From assembly GCA_964475115.1 (NCBI GenBank), contig CAYYVJ010000075.1:1-9767 (forward strand): a stretch of 9,767 nt of DNA, given 5' to 3'. This document shows positions 1 to 6,923 of this stretch, one piece after another (the first letter of the stretch is position 1; each line of letters begins with the position of its first letter). The position numbers and the translations under genes are program-made. Source of the DNA: CAYYVJ01 sp964475115 (GTDB taxonomy: Bacteria; Bacillota; Clostridia; Lachnospirales; Lachnospiraceae). Below the pieces are notes generated by a model. The model was not told the DNA's origin. It saw nothing but the letters and a program-made list of their open reading frames with translations, and searched no databases.

Positions 1-1710
1 AATCTCTTTTGCATCATCAAAAGGTATCTGAATTGCAATTTTAGTTCCCCATCCCTCTTTACTTTGTATCTTTAAACTACAGTTTTCCTCATATACTAAT
101 TTAAGCCTTTTATATACATTTTTAACACCAATATGCATGTTTGCTGTTTTGTTTGATTCCTTTCCTAAATTACTTCTAATTTCTTCTAGCTTTTCCTTGG
201 ATATTCCCTTACCTGTATCAATTATTTCAAGGGATATGTAGTTTTCTTTTCTTTTAAGTACTAATTTTATTTTACTCTTGCTTTCCTTTTCTTTAATACC
301 ATGGTAAATCGCATTCTCAACTAAAGGTTGTATGATTAATTTTATAATATAATAATTCTCTAATACCTCATCAATATCCCATATCATCTCAAATTTATCT
401 TGATAGCGTTCTTGTTGAATGCCTATATAGCTTTTTGCATAAGCAATCTCATCTTTTAACCTTACTTTTTCATTAGGATTACTCAATGAATACTTTAAAA
501 TATCAGAAAGATTCCCTAACATCCTACTGACATGATTTGTTATTCCAAGATGTTTTACAATTCCCCAATTAATGGTTTCAAGGGTGTTAAATAAAAAGTG
601 AGGATTAATTTGTGATTGAAGTGCTAAAAGCTCCATTGCTTCATATTTACTTTTCTTCTCATTTAACTGAGCTTTTACATAACGAGTTTCGATAAAAACT
701 CTTATCATGTTTTGAATAATATAGCCATATTCATCTTTTACTTTTGAAGGCAGCTCAGGTAATGGAGCGGATGCATCTGCAGCTTCTATAACTCGATAAA
801 TTCCATAAATTCGATCATAATTTCGCTTGGACACAATGTATGAAGCAATCAGTATAAAAACGATGCTACTTATAAAAATAATTCCTATAAATAAGCTAAT
901 ACGATAAGAAAAGTCATAAAGCTGATCCATAGGAACACGAGAAACATAAGTATACCCTCTATCATTGGATTCTACTGTAATACGTTCATCACTTGCATTT
1001 TTTTCTGGGTTTCCATACAAAAAGTAATAGAATTCTCCACCATCTTCAGATGATATACTGACTTCTTGCCCAGACATCAAATTAAGCTTACTTAACCGTT
1101 CATCCAAATATGACGTGTTAATATTAAGTGCTACTGTTCCCACTTGTTTTAGTCCTATATAAAGCTTTCTATATGCAGTAATAACATTAGTAGGAGTTTC
1201 AAAGGAATATCTTTTTATTTTTCTTGCTCTCATCAAAAGCATATTTTCACTATTCTGAAACTCTTTCGCATCTGATAGCCATTCATTATCTAAAAATTGT
1301 TCCGGATCAACTTTCCCCTCATTACTTACGATAAATCTTTTTTCTGAATTGTTGATATAAATATAGATAGAATGGATATAAGTTCTAGAATTAACAATTG
1401 TGTTTATGTAATTAAGCATTTCCTCCTCTACCATTCGCTTCTCAGGAGTATGAATACTTGCATCCACATAATCTGTATATTGCGATGCTTTTGTATAATA
1501 TTCAAAATTCAAACTTAGTGAATTCACTTCCGTTAATATGGTTTCAACATTACTTCGAATCTGTATCAATAAATTTTCATTATTTTTATTCAGTTCTCGC
1601 AAAACAGAAACATAAACAAAATATATACTAAACATTCCAATTAAAAATAATACTACGAATAAAGGTAGTGCAAATGAAACAAAACTTTTTATAAACCATT
1701 TCTTTTTCAT
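1..1710 (-). CDS. YesM-family sensor histidine kinase (partial; C-terminus runs off the window)
   Basis: Membrane sensor kinase of a two-component system. In this family an extracytoplasmic signal, often a carbohydrate, leads to phosphorylation of an AraC-type (YesN-like) response regulator. The frame is open for 570 codons from the ATG at 1708-1710, preceded by GAGAGG about 10 nt upstream, to the window edge. Visible parts are a positively charged N-terminus (MKKKW), TM1 at about residues 9-33, an extracytoplasmic sensor region of about 235 residues (probably Cache-like), TM2 at about 271-290, a HAMP-like linker, and a His_kinase domain with QINPHFLFNTLE, phospho-acceptor His371. The HATPase part has an N-box QPLVENAIYHG (Asn466), a G-box DTGKGIS (Asp498) and a second glycine box GWGTK (about 553-557). 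Only a short tail should be missing. No response regulator is in the window; it would be expected just downstream. The ligand cannot be inferred. The leader carries a long inverted repeat ending 24 nt before the start codon. Confidence 0.93.
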   Translation of the reverse strand, partial: MKKKWFIKSFVSFALPLFVVLFLIGMFSIYFVYVSVLRELNKNNENLLIQIRSNVETILTEVNSLSLNFEYYTKASQYTDYVDASIHTPEKRMVEEEMLNYINTIVNSRTYIHSIYIYINNSEKRFIVSNEGKVDPEQFLDNEWLSDAKEFQNSENMLLMRARKIKRYSFETPTNVITAYRKLYIGLKQVGTVALNINTSYLDERLSKLNLMSGQEVSISSEDGGEFYYFLYGNPEKNASDERITVESNDRGYTYVSRVPMDQLYDFSYRISLFIGIIFISSIVFILIASYIVSKRNYDRIYGIYRVIEAADASAPLPELPSKVKDEYGYIIQNMIRVFIETRYVKAQLNEKKSKYEAMELLALQSQINPHFLFNTLETINWGIVKHLGITNHVSRMLGNLSDILKYSLSNPNEKVRLKDEIAYAKSYIGIQQERYQDKFEMIWDIDEVLENYYIIKLIIQPLVENAIYHGIKEKESKSKIKLVLKRKENYISLEIIDTGKGISKEKLEEIRSNLGKESNKTANMHIGVKNVYKRLKLVYEENCSLKIQSKEGWGTKIAIQIPFDDAKEI

Positions 1711-1734
1711 AACGAATCATCCTCTCGTATAAAA

Positions 1735-1798
1735 TGTACCAGGTACACTTACAGTTTTCTTACAATAATGTAAGATTTTCGTAAGTGTACCTGGTACA
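1735..1798. repeat. Nested inverted repeat with perfect 18-bp arms (REPIN-like element or tdk terminator)
   Basis: The arms at 1735-1752 and 1781-1798 are perfect reverse complements. Each arm contains a small imperfect palindrome, GTACCAGGTAC or GTACCTGGTAC. The 28-nt centre holds a second hairpin, a 7-bp stem with arms at 1758-1764 and 1769-1775 and an ATAA loop. Two inverted copies of a short extragenic palindrome around a spacer is the arrangement of REP doublets (REPINs), which RAYT/IS200-like transposases mobilise in other bacteria. No such transposase is here and I see no second copy in the window. On the minus strand the structure starts 5 nt after the tdk stop codon and is followed by TTTTAT, so it could also end tdk transcription. 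The structure is directly visible; the REPIN identity is inference. Confidence 0.75.
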
Positions 1799-1803
1799 GT
1801 CTT

Positions 1804-2373
1804 TCATTTTTTTAATCTCCCAAGTTTGTAGTGTTCTCTACACAAAGCCGTATATTTGCTATTGCTACCTATAAGGACTTGATTTCCGTCTCTTATTATC
1901 CCATTTTCATCATAACGAGCATTACATACCGCTTTACGCCCACACCAACACATTGTCTTTAGCTCAATAATATTATCCGCAATCTCTAAAAGTCTCCTAC
2001 TTCCTGCAAATAACTCTCCCTTAAAGTCAACTCTTAATCCATAGCAAAGAACTGGAATATTATAAAAATCAACGATGTCACTAAGAAAATCAATATCTTC
2101 TTTTGAAGCAAATTGAACTTCATCAACTAGAATAACATCACTAATAATAGAGGATTTATCGTCTTTATACATTTTCGTAAAATCATCCAAAAGAATACAT
2201 TTTCTTTCTAATCCAACCCTTGAGCGAATAATTGAATCTCCATCTCTTGTATCAATTGAAGGTTTTAAAATAATTGTTGTCTGCCCTCTTTCTTCGTAAT
2301 TAAAGGCTGTAGTTAGTAATGTAGCAGTTTTACATGAACCCATCGCTCCATAGTAAAAATATAGTTTTGCCAT
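1804..2373 (-). CDS. tdk: Thymidine kinase (type II, zinc-binding)
   Basis: Phosphorylates thymidine to dTMP with ATP in the pyrimidine salvage pathway; cytoplasmic, tetrameric in the family. The 189-residue product has the usual length and aligns well with E. coli Tdk from its first residues (MAKLYFYYGAM). Visible motifs are a P-loop GAMGSCKT (9-16), the Walker B/catalytic segment VDEVQF (83-88, probable catalytic Glu85), the YGLRVDFKGELF lasso-side motif (111-122), and a structural zinc site from Cys142 and Cys144 plus the CREH pair Cys178/His181. The ATG at 2371-2373 has AAGGGGA about 10 nt upstream. One oddity is Cys14 in place of the Gly before the P-loop Lys15. The gene stands apart from the upstream cluster behind a terminator and probably has its own promoter. 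A long inverted repeat follows its TGA stop. Confidence 0.95.
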   Translation of the reverse strand: MAKLYFYYGAMGSCKTATLLTTAFNYEERGQTTIILKPSIDTRDGDSIIRSRVGLERKCILLDDFTKMYKDDKSSIISDVILVDEVQFASKEDIDFLSDIVDFYNIPVLCYGLRVDFKGELFAGSRRLLEIADNIIELKTMCWCGRKAVCNARYDENGIIRDGNQVLIGSNSKYTALCREHYKLGRLKK

Positions 2374-2397
2374 AGCATAAATCCCCTTTCATCTTTT

Positions 2398-2427
2398 AAT
2401 ATAAAATCATAAAAAGAGCGAAGTAAA
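2398..2427 (-). promoter_or_regulatory. Possible sigma-A promoter for tdk
   Basis: On the minus strand TTTACT (2422-2427; 4 of 6 matches to TTGACA) lies 18 nt from TATATT (2398-2403; 5 of 6 matches to TATAAT). A start about 7 nt further on would leave a short leader containing the AAGGGGA ribosome site of tdk. The -35 box lies inside the hairpin of the preceding tRNA-Thr terminator, a compact arrangement. The call rests on consensus matching in AT-rich DNA and is therefore weak. Confidence 0.35.
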
Positions 2428-2469
2428 GTCTTAGATAAAATCATAAAAGATTTTATTAACTTACTTCGC
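2411..2469 (-). terminator. Intrinsic terminator after tRNA-Thr / sigH
   Basis: A 9-bp outer stem (2461-2469 with 2418-2426, GCGAAGTAA against TTACTTCGC) encloses a mismatched region and an inner 8-bp stem (2449-2456 with 2435-2442) with an ATAAAA loop. On the minus strand the hairpin is followed by TCTTTTTATG. It lies 19 nt past the tRNA-Thr 3' end and before tdk, so it should close the ispF-to-tRNA-Thr run. The T-tract is interrupted and moderate, so some read-through into tdk is possible. Confidence 0.65.
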
Positions 2470-2487
2470 AAACCCTAATAAATTCTA

Positions 2488-2559
2488 AGCTGATGGCGGG
2501 AATTGAACCCGCGACCCCGTCCTTACCAAGGACGTACTCTACCCCTGAGCCACATCAGC
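2488..2559 (-). tRNA. tRNA-Thr (anticodon GGT)
   Basis: A full cloverleaf can be drawn: a 7-bp acceptor stem GCTGATG/CATCAGC, a D arm with GGCTC and GAGTA, the anticodon stem CGTCC/GGACG around loop TTGGTAA (anticodon GGT at 2525-2527), and a T arm GCGGG-TTCAATT-CCCGC. It is 72 nt with discriminator U73, and CCA is not encoded, so it must be added after transcription. It reads ACC and ACU threonine codons. The 5' end lies only 2 nt after the sigH stop codon with no room for a separate promoter, so it is probably cut from the sigH transcript by RNase P or made from a promoter inside sigH. Confidence 0.97.
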
Positions 2560-2561
2560 AG

Positions 2562-3194
2562 TTATTCATGTTTCTTTTGATTCAGAATCGTACTGAGCTT
2601 ATTACGAATTCGTTGGAGAGCATTATCAATTGATTTAGGATTCTTACCCAATTCTTCTGAAATCTCCACATAACCGATTCCGGAAACATAGAGCTTGAGA
2701 ACTTGTTTCTCAAAGTTGCTTAAACTCCGCTCAATTTCGTATTCTATCATACCAAGGTTCTCCTTGTCAATGACTAAATCTTCCGGGTTCTTAATTGTCA
2801 GCGTATTCAATACTTTTAGCATAGAGAAATCTTCCGAATCAACTCCCACCCCATTACTATTTAGTGAGATATAAGAATTAAGAGGAGTATGCTTTTTTCG
2901 ATTAGAAGCTGTAACCGCAGTATAAATTTGGCGAGCTATGCATAAATCAGCAAAATTAAAGAATGATGCTTCTTTCGATGGATCATATTTACTGATGGCC
3001 TTATATAGTCCAATCATACCTTCTTGAATCAAATCATCATTATCTCCACCAATCAAATACATAGCCCTTGCTTTTTTGCGGACCAAGTTCTTATATTTAT
3101 CCAGAAGATAATCCATGATTTCTTCCTCACCCTCATGAAATCTCTTAATTAATCCTTCATCTGTTTCTATCTCATATCCTTTATAGGCTGCCAT
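2562..3194 (-). CDS. sigH: RNA polymerase sporulation sigma factor SigH (sigma-30)
   Basis: Directs RNA polymerase to early-sporulation and transition-state promoters (in Bacillus including spo0A, spoIIA and ftsZ). The 210-residue protein is close to the usual SigH length (about 218 in B. subtilis) and shows the family signatures: region 2 with NLVRKKARAMYLIGG and DDLIQEGMIGLYKAI (about 36-67), region 2.4 with FADLCIARQIYTAV (81-94) and KHTPLNSYISL (101-111), and region 4 with LSNFEKQVLKLY (158-169) and a helix-turn-helix reaching KSIDNALQRIRNKL (187-200). The ATG at 3192-3194 follows AAAGGGGAGA at good spacing. It lies 32 nt after the GH27 gene, with no obvious terminator between, and 2 nt before tRNA-Thr. 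The Bacillus neighbours rpmG-secE-nusG do not follow. Whether it has its own promoter inside the GH27 gene cannot be judged from sequence alone. Confidence 0.97.
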   Translation of the reverse strand: MAAYKGYEIETDEGLIKRFHEGEEEIMDYLLDKYKNLVRKKARAMYLIGGDNDDLIQEGMIGLYKAISKYDPSKEASFFNFADLCIARQIYTAVTASNRKKHTPLNSYISLNSNGVGVDSEDFSMLKVLNTLTIKNPEDLVIDKENLGMIEYEIERSLSNFEKQVLKLYVSGIGYVEISEELGKNPKSIDNALQRIRNKLSTILNQKKHE

Positions 3195-3226
3195 TAGAAT
3201 CTCCCCTTTATTCTCGACAAAATCCC

Positions 3227-4528
3227 TTATTTACTCAATTTATATAGAATTGCACCATGAGCTGGTATATTAACCACCACTTCATGCTCTACAACTCCTA
3301 AGTCTTTATGCTTCCACAAATCTCTCATTTGAAACTTTTCATTTAGATTAATATCTTCCAAAAGAACAGATTGTTCCCTTTCTTCTTCCGACAAATTGAA
3401 AATTCCCAAATAATAGATTCTATCTTCATCATCATAGCTAAACCAAATGGCATGATTAGAATCCCTCGCGATTTGCCTTGCTCCATGACTATGTTTAACT
3501 AAATGAAGTACTTCCTCATTCGTCAAAAGAGATAAAGTCTGTTCATCATTTCTAGTCAGCTCACCACCAATCATAAGGGGAGAACGGAATATACACCAGA
3601 GACTCATCATTGTATGTAGTTCGTCATTGCTAAAGTTGCTATAACGCTCTCCACCAAATCCTTGCCCTAGATAACCTACCGGAAGCATATCACAATCCGG
3701 AAAACAACCTTCTGACACATGACTTTGCCATACTTCACATCTTTCAAACATAGCCTTAAGTAGTCTCCAGTCATCCCAGAAATCATCCGTAATTCTCCAC
3801 ATATTTGCGTGTTTTTCCATATGCCATGCGTTTTCAATTACCGCTGGACCAGGAGATAAACTTAAAACCATATTTCTGCCACTTTTTTTAATGGCTGAAT
3901 ATATCATTTCAATTTCTTTTTCTGCTGAATAAGGATTGTCTATATAAAGATTGGTATTACAAATATCATCAACCTTTACAAAATCTACACCCCAACTAGC
4001 ATATAATTCAAACACAGAATCATAGTATTCCTGTGCGCCTTGCTTACTATAATCCACACCATACATATCTGGATTCCATTTACTAATAGAATAAGGATTT
4101 GCTATCTGATTTGCAGTAATGCTTGTACCCTTTATCTTCATATGTTGATGAGCAGCAAACCTTGGTATTCCTCTCATGATATGGATACCAAACTTTAAAC
4201 CTAAGCTATGTATGTATTCTGCTAACGGCCCAAACCCTTTTCCATCTGTAGAAGATGGAAAACGATTTGTAGCCGGAATCTGCCTAGAATATTCATCCAA
4301 AGAAAATTGGCTAAAAGGAATGTATTGTACATTTTCACGATCTGTTCCTGCTTCAGGATCAGACCACTGAATATCCACTACAATATACTCATAGCCGTAG
4401 GGCTTTAAATGTTTTTGCATATATTCTGCATTTTTTCGAATTTGTTCTTCATTGACTGTTGTATCATAATAGTCGTAGCTATTCCAGCCCATAGGCGGAG
4501 TCTTTACAAAATTATTTTTTGAATACAT
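3227..4528 (-). CDS. GH27-family glycoside hydrolase (alpha-galactosidase-like, divergent active site)
   Basis: A retaining (beta/alpha)8 glycosidase with a C-terminal beta domain; 433 residues, no signal peptide or membrane segment, so it acts on imported oligosaccharides. Clan-D signatures are PPMGWNSYDYY (11-21, usually GWNSWD), YIVVDIQW (48-55), FVKVDD (183-188, predicted nucleophile Asp187) and WRITDDFWDDW (244-254, predicted acid/base Asp249 by the R+4 spacing). RSPLMIGGEL (315-324) also fits the family. The segment that reads GIYSD or GIYAD in characterised alpha-galactosidases, where Asp contacts the galactose, is GIHIMRG (114-120) here. The substrate may therefore not be a plain alpha-galactoside; beta-L-arabinopyranoside or another sugar is possible. 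The ATG at 4526-4528 follows GGGGGGA. The gene lies 31 nt after the GH105 gene, which suggests a shared role in degrading pectin-type oligosaccharides. Family assignment is firm; the exact activity is not. Confidence 0.88.
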   Translation of the reverse strand: MYSKNNFVKTPPMGWNSYDYYDTTVNEEQIRKNAEYMQKHLKPYGYEYIVVDIQWSDPEAGTDRENVQYIPFSQFSLDEYSRQIPATNRFPSSTDGKGFGPLAEYIHSLGLKFGIHIMRGIPRFAAHQHMKIKGTSITANQIANPYSISKWNPDMYGVDYSKQGAQEYYDSVFELYASWGVDFVKVDDICNTNLYIDNPYSAEKEIEMIYSAIKKSGRNMVLSLSPGPAVIENAWHMEKHANMWRITDDFWDDWRLLKAMFERCEVWQSHVSEGCFPDCDMLPVGYLGQGFGGERYSNFSNDELHTMMSLWCIFRSPLMIGGELTRNDEQTLSLLTNEEVLHLVKHSHGARQIARDSNHAIWFSYDDEDRIYYLGIFNLSEEEREQSVLLEDINLNEKFQMRDLWKHKDLGVVEHEVVVNIPAHGAILYKLSK

Positions 4529-4559
4529 GCTATCCCCCCATTAAGATAAAGAGTAAATT

Positions 4560-5690
4560 TTATAGTCTTCTTAATTCTGTATAAGCTAGTAAAAATGGCC
4601 CAACACCCTTTGCATCATCTGATACAATAGGTTCTGACATATAATATTCATAAGAACCATCACGGCGACGATTGTCATCAGGACCAAGTCCAGCAACTAG
4701 ACATATTCCACCAAGGCTCATTTTTCCTTCTTCTGTTACTAAATACTTATCACACACACCCTTAAATGCTTTTTCTCCATATTGTCTGTAGCTTTCAGGT
4801 AAAAAACCTAAACGTACACCTTTTAGAAGGCAGTATGCCATAATAGAACTTCCGCTTGTTTCTAAGTAATTTCTCTCGCGTCCACCCATATTTACAACTT
4901 GATACCACATTCCACTTTCATCTTGGAATTTAAGCATAGAGTCCATTAAATCAATAAAGATTTCTTTTAATTTATTATAATCTTCACCATAGCTGCTATC
5001 TGCCTTATACAATGTATCAAGTAAAGCCATAGAGTACCAACCTAATGCTCTTAACCAGAAATTTTGTGACAATCCTGTCTCAGGATCACACCAAAACATT
5101 TTTTTAGCTGAGTCATATGCATGGTAATATAAACCTGTTTCAGGGTCACGCATGTGTTTTACTACATTAAAGAATTGACTAAAAATATCTGGGTAATTCT
5201 TTTTATCATTAAACCTAGTCTCATACTCTGCATAAAATGGTTGTCCCATGTAAAGACCATCTAACCAAACTTGATTTGGATAAATTTTCTTATGCCAAAA
5301 ATTTTGTTCTGCTGTTCTTGGTTGGTTTTGAATTTGGGTATAAATTAAATCAATGGCTTTTCTGTATTTCTCTTTACCTGTTATATCATAAAGTTCAAAA
5401 AGAGTTTTTCCTGCATTTACATCATCTATATTATAATGTTCTACAGAATATCCAGTAATGCTACCATCTGCATTTACACGATGATCAATAAATGCATCTG
5501 CAAAATCTAAATACTTCTTGTCATTTGTAGTTTTGTATGTCTCTAAAATTGCAAGAATCATGCATCCATCAATATAGTTCCAGCCTGATTTTTCACCAGA
5601 CCTAGCCTTCTCTATATTCCATGCGGGGGCATCCAAAGTACTTTTTTCAATTAATTCGTCAATGTACATCTCAATTAGTTTCATTTCCAT
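4560..5690 (-). CDS. GH105 unsaturated rhamnogalacturonyl hydrolase (YteR/YesR-like)
   Basis: Removes the unsaturated galacturonyl residue left at the non-reducing end of rhamnogalacturonan oligosaccharides by lyases, acting by vinyl-ether hydration in an (alpha/alpha)6 barrel. The 376-residue length is typical, and the lack of a signal peptide puts it in the cytoplasm. Visible motifs are WNYIDGCMILAI (37-48), YNIDDVNAGK (86-95, matching the region of YteR Asp88), VWLDGLYMGQPF (141-152, Asp144 matching YteR Asp143, the general acid/base), QNFWLRALGWYSMAL (209-223), and a C-terminal ETSGSSIMAY and DGSYEYYMSEP. The ATG at 5688-5690 has a perfect AGGAGG 8 nt upstream; a second ATG two codons on is less well placed. 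It follows rlmB by 34 nt with no terminator between them and precedes the GH27 gene. The strong ribosome site suggests good expression. Confidence 0.92.
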   Translation of the reverse strand: MEMKLIEMYIDELIEKSTLDAPAWNIEKARSGEKSGWNYIDGCMILAILETYKTTNDKKYLDFADAFIDHRVNADGSITGYSVEHYNIDDVNAGKTLFELYDITGKEKYRKAIDLIYTQIQNQPRTAEQNFWHKKIYPNQVWLDGLYMGQPFYAEYETRFNDKKNYPDIFSQFFNVVKHMRDPETGLYYHAYDSAKKMFWCDPETGLSQNFWLRALGWYSMALLDTLYKADSSYGEDYNKLKEIFIDLMDSMLKFQDESGMWYQVVNMGGRERNYLETSGSSIMAYCLLKGVRLGFLPESYRQYGEKAFKGVCDKYLVTEEGKMSLGGICLVAGLGPDDNRRRDGSYEYYMSEPIVSDDAKGVGPFLLAYTELRRL

Positions 5691-5724
5691 CTGTATAACC
5701 TCCTAAGTATCTTCTGTTTGTTAA

Positions 5725-6465
5725 CTAGCTCATTCTTTGTCTAAGAATTTCATATGCTAAGACTCCTGCTGCAACAGATGCATTTAGAGAGTCAATATCA
5801 CCTTTCATAGGTATCATAGCATTATAATCACATTTTTCCTTCACCAAGCGACTTACTCCTTCGCCTTCGTTTCCGATAACCAAACCAATCGGTCCTTTTA
5901 AATTTACCTTGTACATTACTTCCCCAGTCATATCTGCACATACAAACCATAAACCTCTTTTTTTCAGATCTTCAATGGTCGTAGATAGATTGGTTACTTT
6001 TGCAACTGGAGTGTAATTTAGAGCACCTGCTGATGTTCTAGCAACTGTAGCTGTAAGTCCTGCTGCTCTTCTTTTAGGAATAACAACTCCATGTGCCCCT
6101 ACTAGATTCGCAGTTCTGATAATCGCACCTAAATTATGTGGATCTTCTATATTATCTAGTAAGATTAGAAAAGGTGGTTCCCCTTTCTCCTCTGCAATTT
6201 TAAGGATATCCTCCAATTCAGCATATTCATAAGCAGCTATATATGCAATGGCTCCTTGATGTTTACCTGTCTCAGACATTTGGTCCAAACGCTCTTTTGT
6301 AACATAATTAATGATTGTGTCATTTTTCTTTGCTTCTCTAACAATAGAACGAATGGGTCCATCTTGATTCCCATCTAACAAGAATATCTTGTCTACTGTT
6401 TTACCTGCTCGAAAGGCTTCTAAAACAGCATTTCTACCCTCGATTGTAAATTCTTCATATCTCAT
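5725..6465 (-). CDS. rlmB: 23S rRNA (guanosine-2'-O-)-methyltransferase RlmB (SpoU/TrmH family)
   Basis: Methylates the ribose of a conserved peptidyl-transferase-loop guanosine (G2251 in E. coli numbering) with S-adenosylmethionine. At 246 residues it has the usual length. The N-terminal L30e-like RNA-binding domain runs from about 4 to 75 (EGRNAVLEAF, 9-18; KHQGAIAYI, 68-76). The C-terminal SPOUT knot domain shows motif 1 LDNIEDPHNLGAIIRTA (103-119, with Asn111 and Arg117), motif 2 IGLVIGNEGEGVSRLV (193-208, Glu200) and motif 3 IPMKGDIDSLNASVAAGVL (218-236, with Ser226-Leu-Asn228). The start overlaps the mrnC stop in ATGA (6462-6465), and a GGAGAA site lies inside the end of mrnC, so translation is probably coupled. 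The mrnC-rlmB order is the conserved firmicute one; the family also holds tRNA methyltransferases, but domain order and context favour RlmB. Confidence 0.95.
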   Translation of the reverse strand: MRYEEFTIEGRNAVLEAFRAGKTVDKIFLLDGNQDGPIRSIVREAKKNDTIINYVTKERLDQMSETGKHQGAIAYIAAYEYAELEDILKIAEEKGEPPFLILLDNIEDPHNLGAIIRTANLVGAHGVVIPKRRAAGLTATVARTSAGALNYTPVAKVTNLSTTIEDLKKRGLWFVCADMTGEVMYKVNLKGPIGLVIGNEGEGVSRLVKEKCDYNAMIPMKGDIDSLNASVAAGVLAYEILRQRMS

Positions 6466-6923
6466 TTTAGTTCTCCAATCTTTGTTAAACCGATTTTTAC
6501 TAATTCAATCATTCTGTAAAACTCTTCTGTTACATATAGATAACCTATCAATGCTTCGAATCCAGTTGCAATTCGATAATCTGTTACAGTAGCATTCTTA
6601 GCCATTGTAGCTGATTTGGCATTACGACCTCTTTTATAGATTGTAAGTTCAGCCTCTGTTAAGTCTTCTAACAATTCTTTCATAATTAACGCTTGAGTTC
6701 CTGCTTTTACAAGGCTACTACTTTTTTTATGAAGACGATTTACCGACATATTTCCATGGTTTACTACCATAGTTCGTATAACAAGTTCGTAAACACCATC
6801 ACCTATATAAGCCAACGTTAAAGGCGAATATGTTTTTGGATCCACGTTTTGTAAATGTAATTGCTGCTTTGTATAGGACATAAAACTTCCATCAGGAGCA
6901 AAAGCACCTATATTCTCTTCCAT
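6462..6923 (-). CDS. mrnC: Mini-ribonuclease III (MrnC)
   Basis: Trims the ends of 23S rRNA precursors as a dimer. It consists of the RNase III catalytic fold without the double-stranded-RNA-binding domain. The 153 residues match a typical Mini-III (about 140-150). Visible are the first catalytic motif LAYIGDGVYELVIR (37-50, Asp42), the basic stretch YKRGRNAKSA (96-105) that in the family lies in the RNA-binding helix region, and the second catalytic motif TGFEALIGYLY (120-130, Glu123). The ATG at 6921-6923 lies inside the end of cysS with AGAAGG 6 nt upstream, giving a 16-nt overlap; Met15 would be a later alternative but has less support. The stop overlaps the rlmB start. Its place beside rlmB links two 23S rRNA maturation steps and matches the Bacillus gene order. 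Confidence 0.95.
   Translation of the reverse strand: MEENIGAFAPDGSFMSYTKQQLHLQNVDPKTYSPLTLAYIGDGVYELVIRTMVVNHGNMSVNRLHKKSSSLVKAGTQALIMKELLEDLTEAELTIYKRGRNAKSATMAKNATVTDYRIATGFEALIGYLYVTEEFYRMIELVKIGLTKIGELK

Noticed and set aside
1..1710. Possible pseudogene status of the histidine kinase
   Set aside because: The stretches of the frame I translated are open up to the window edge, and all kinase boxes are present in order; it is only cut by the window boundary.
4176..4370. Plus-strand open frame inside the GH27 gene, and similar plus-strand frames inside GH105, rlmB/mrnC, cysS, cysE and ispF
   Set aside because: All lie antisense to well-supported genes, show no recognisable domains, and are expected shadows of codon bias on the opposite strand.
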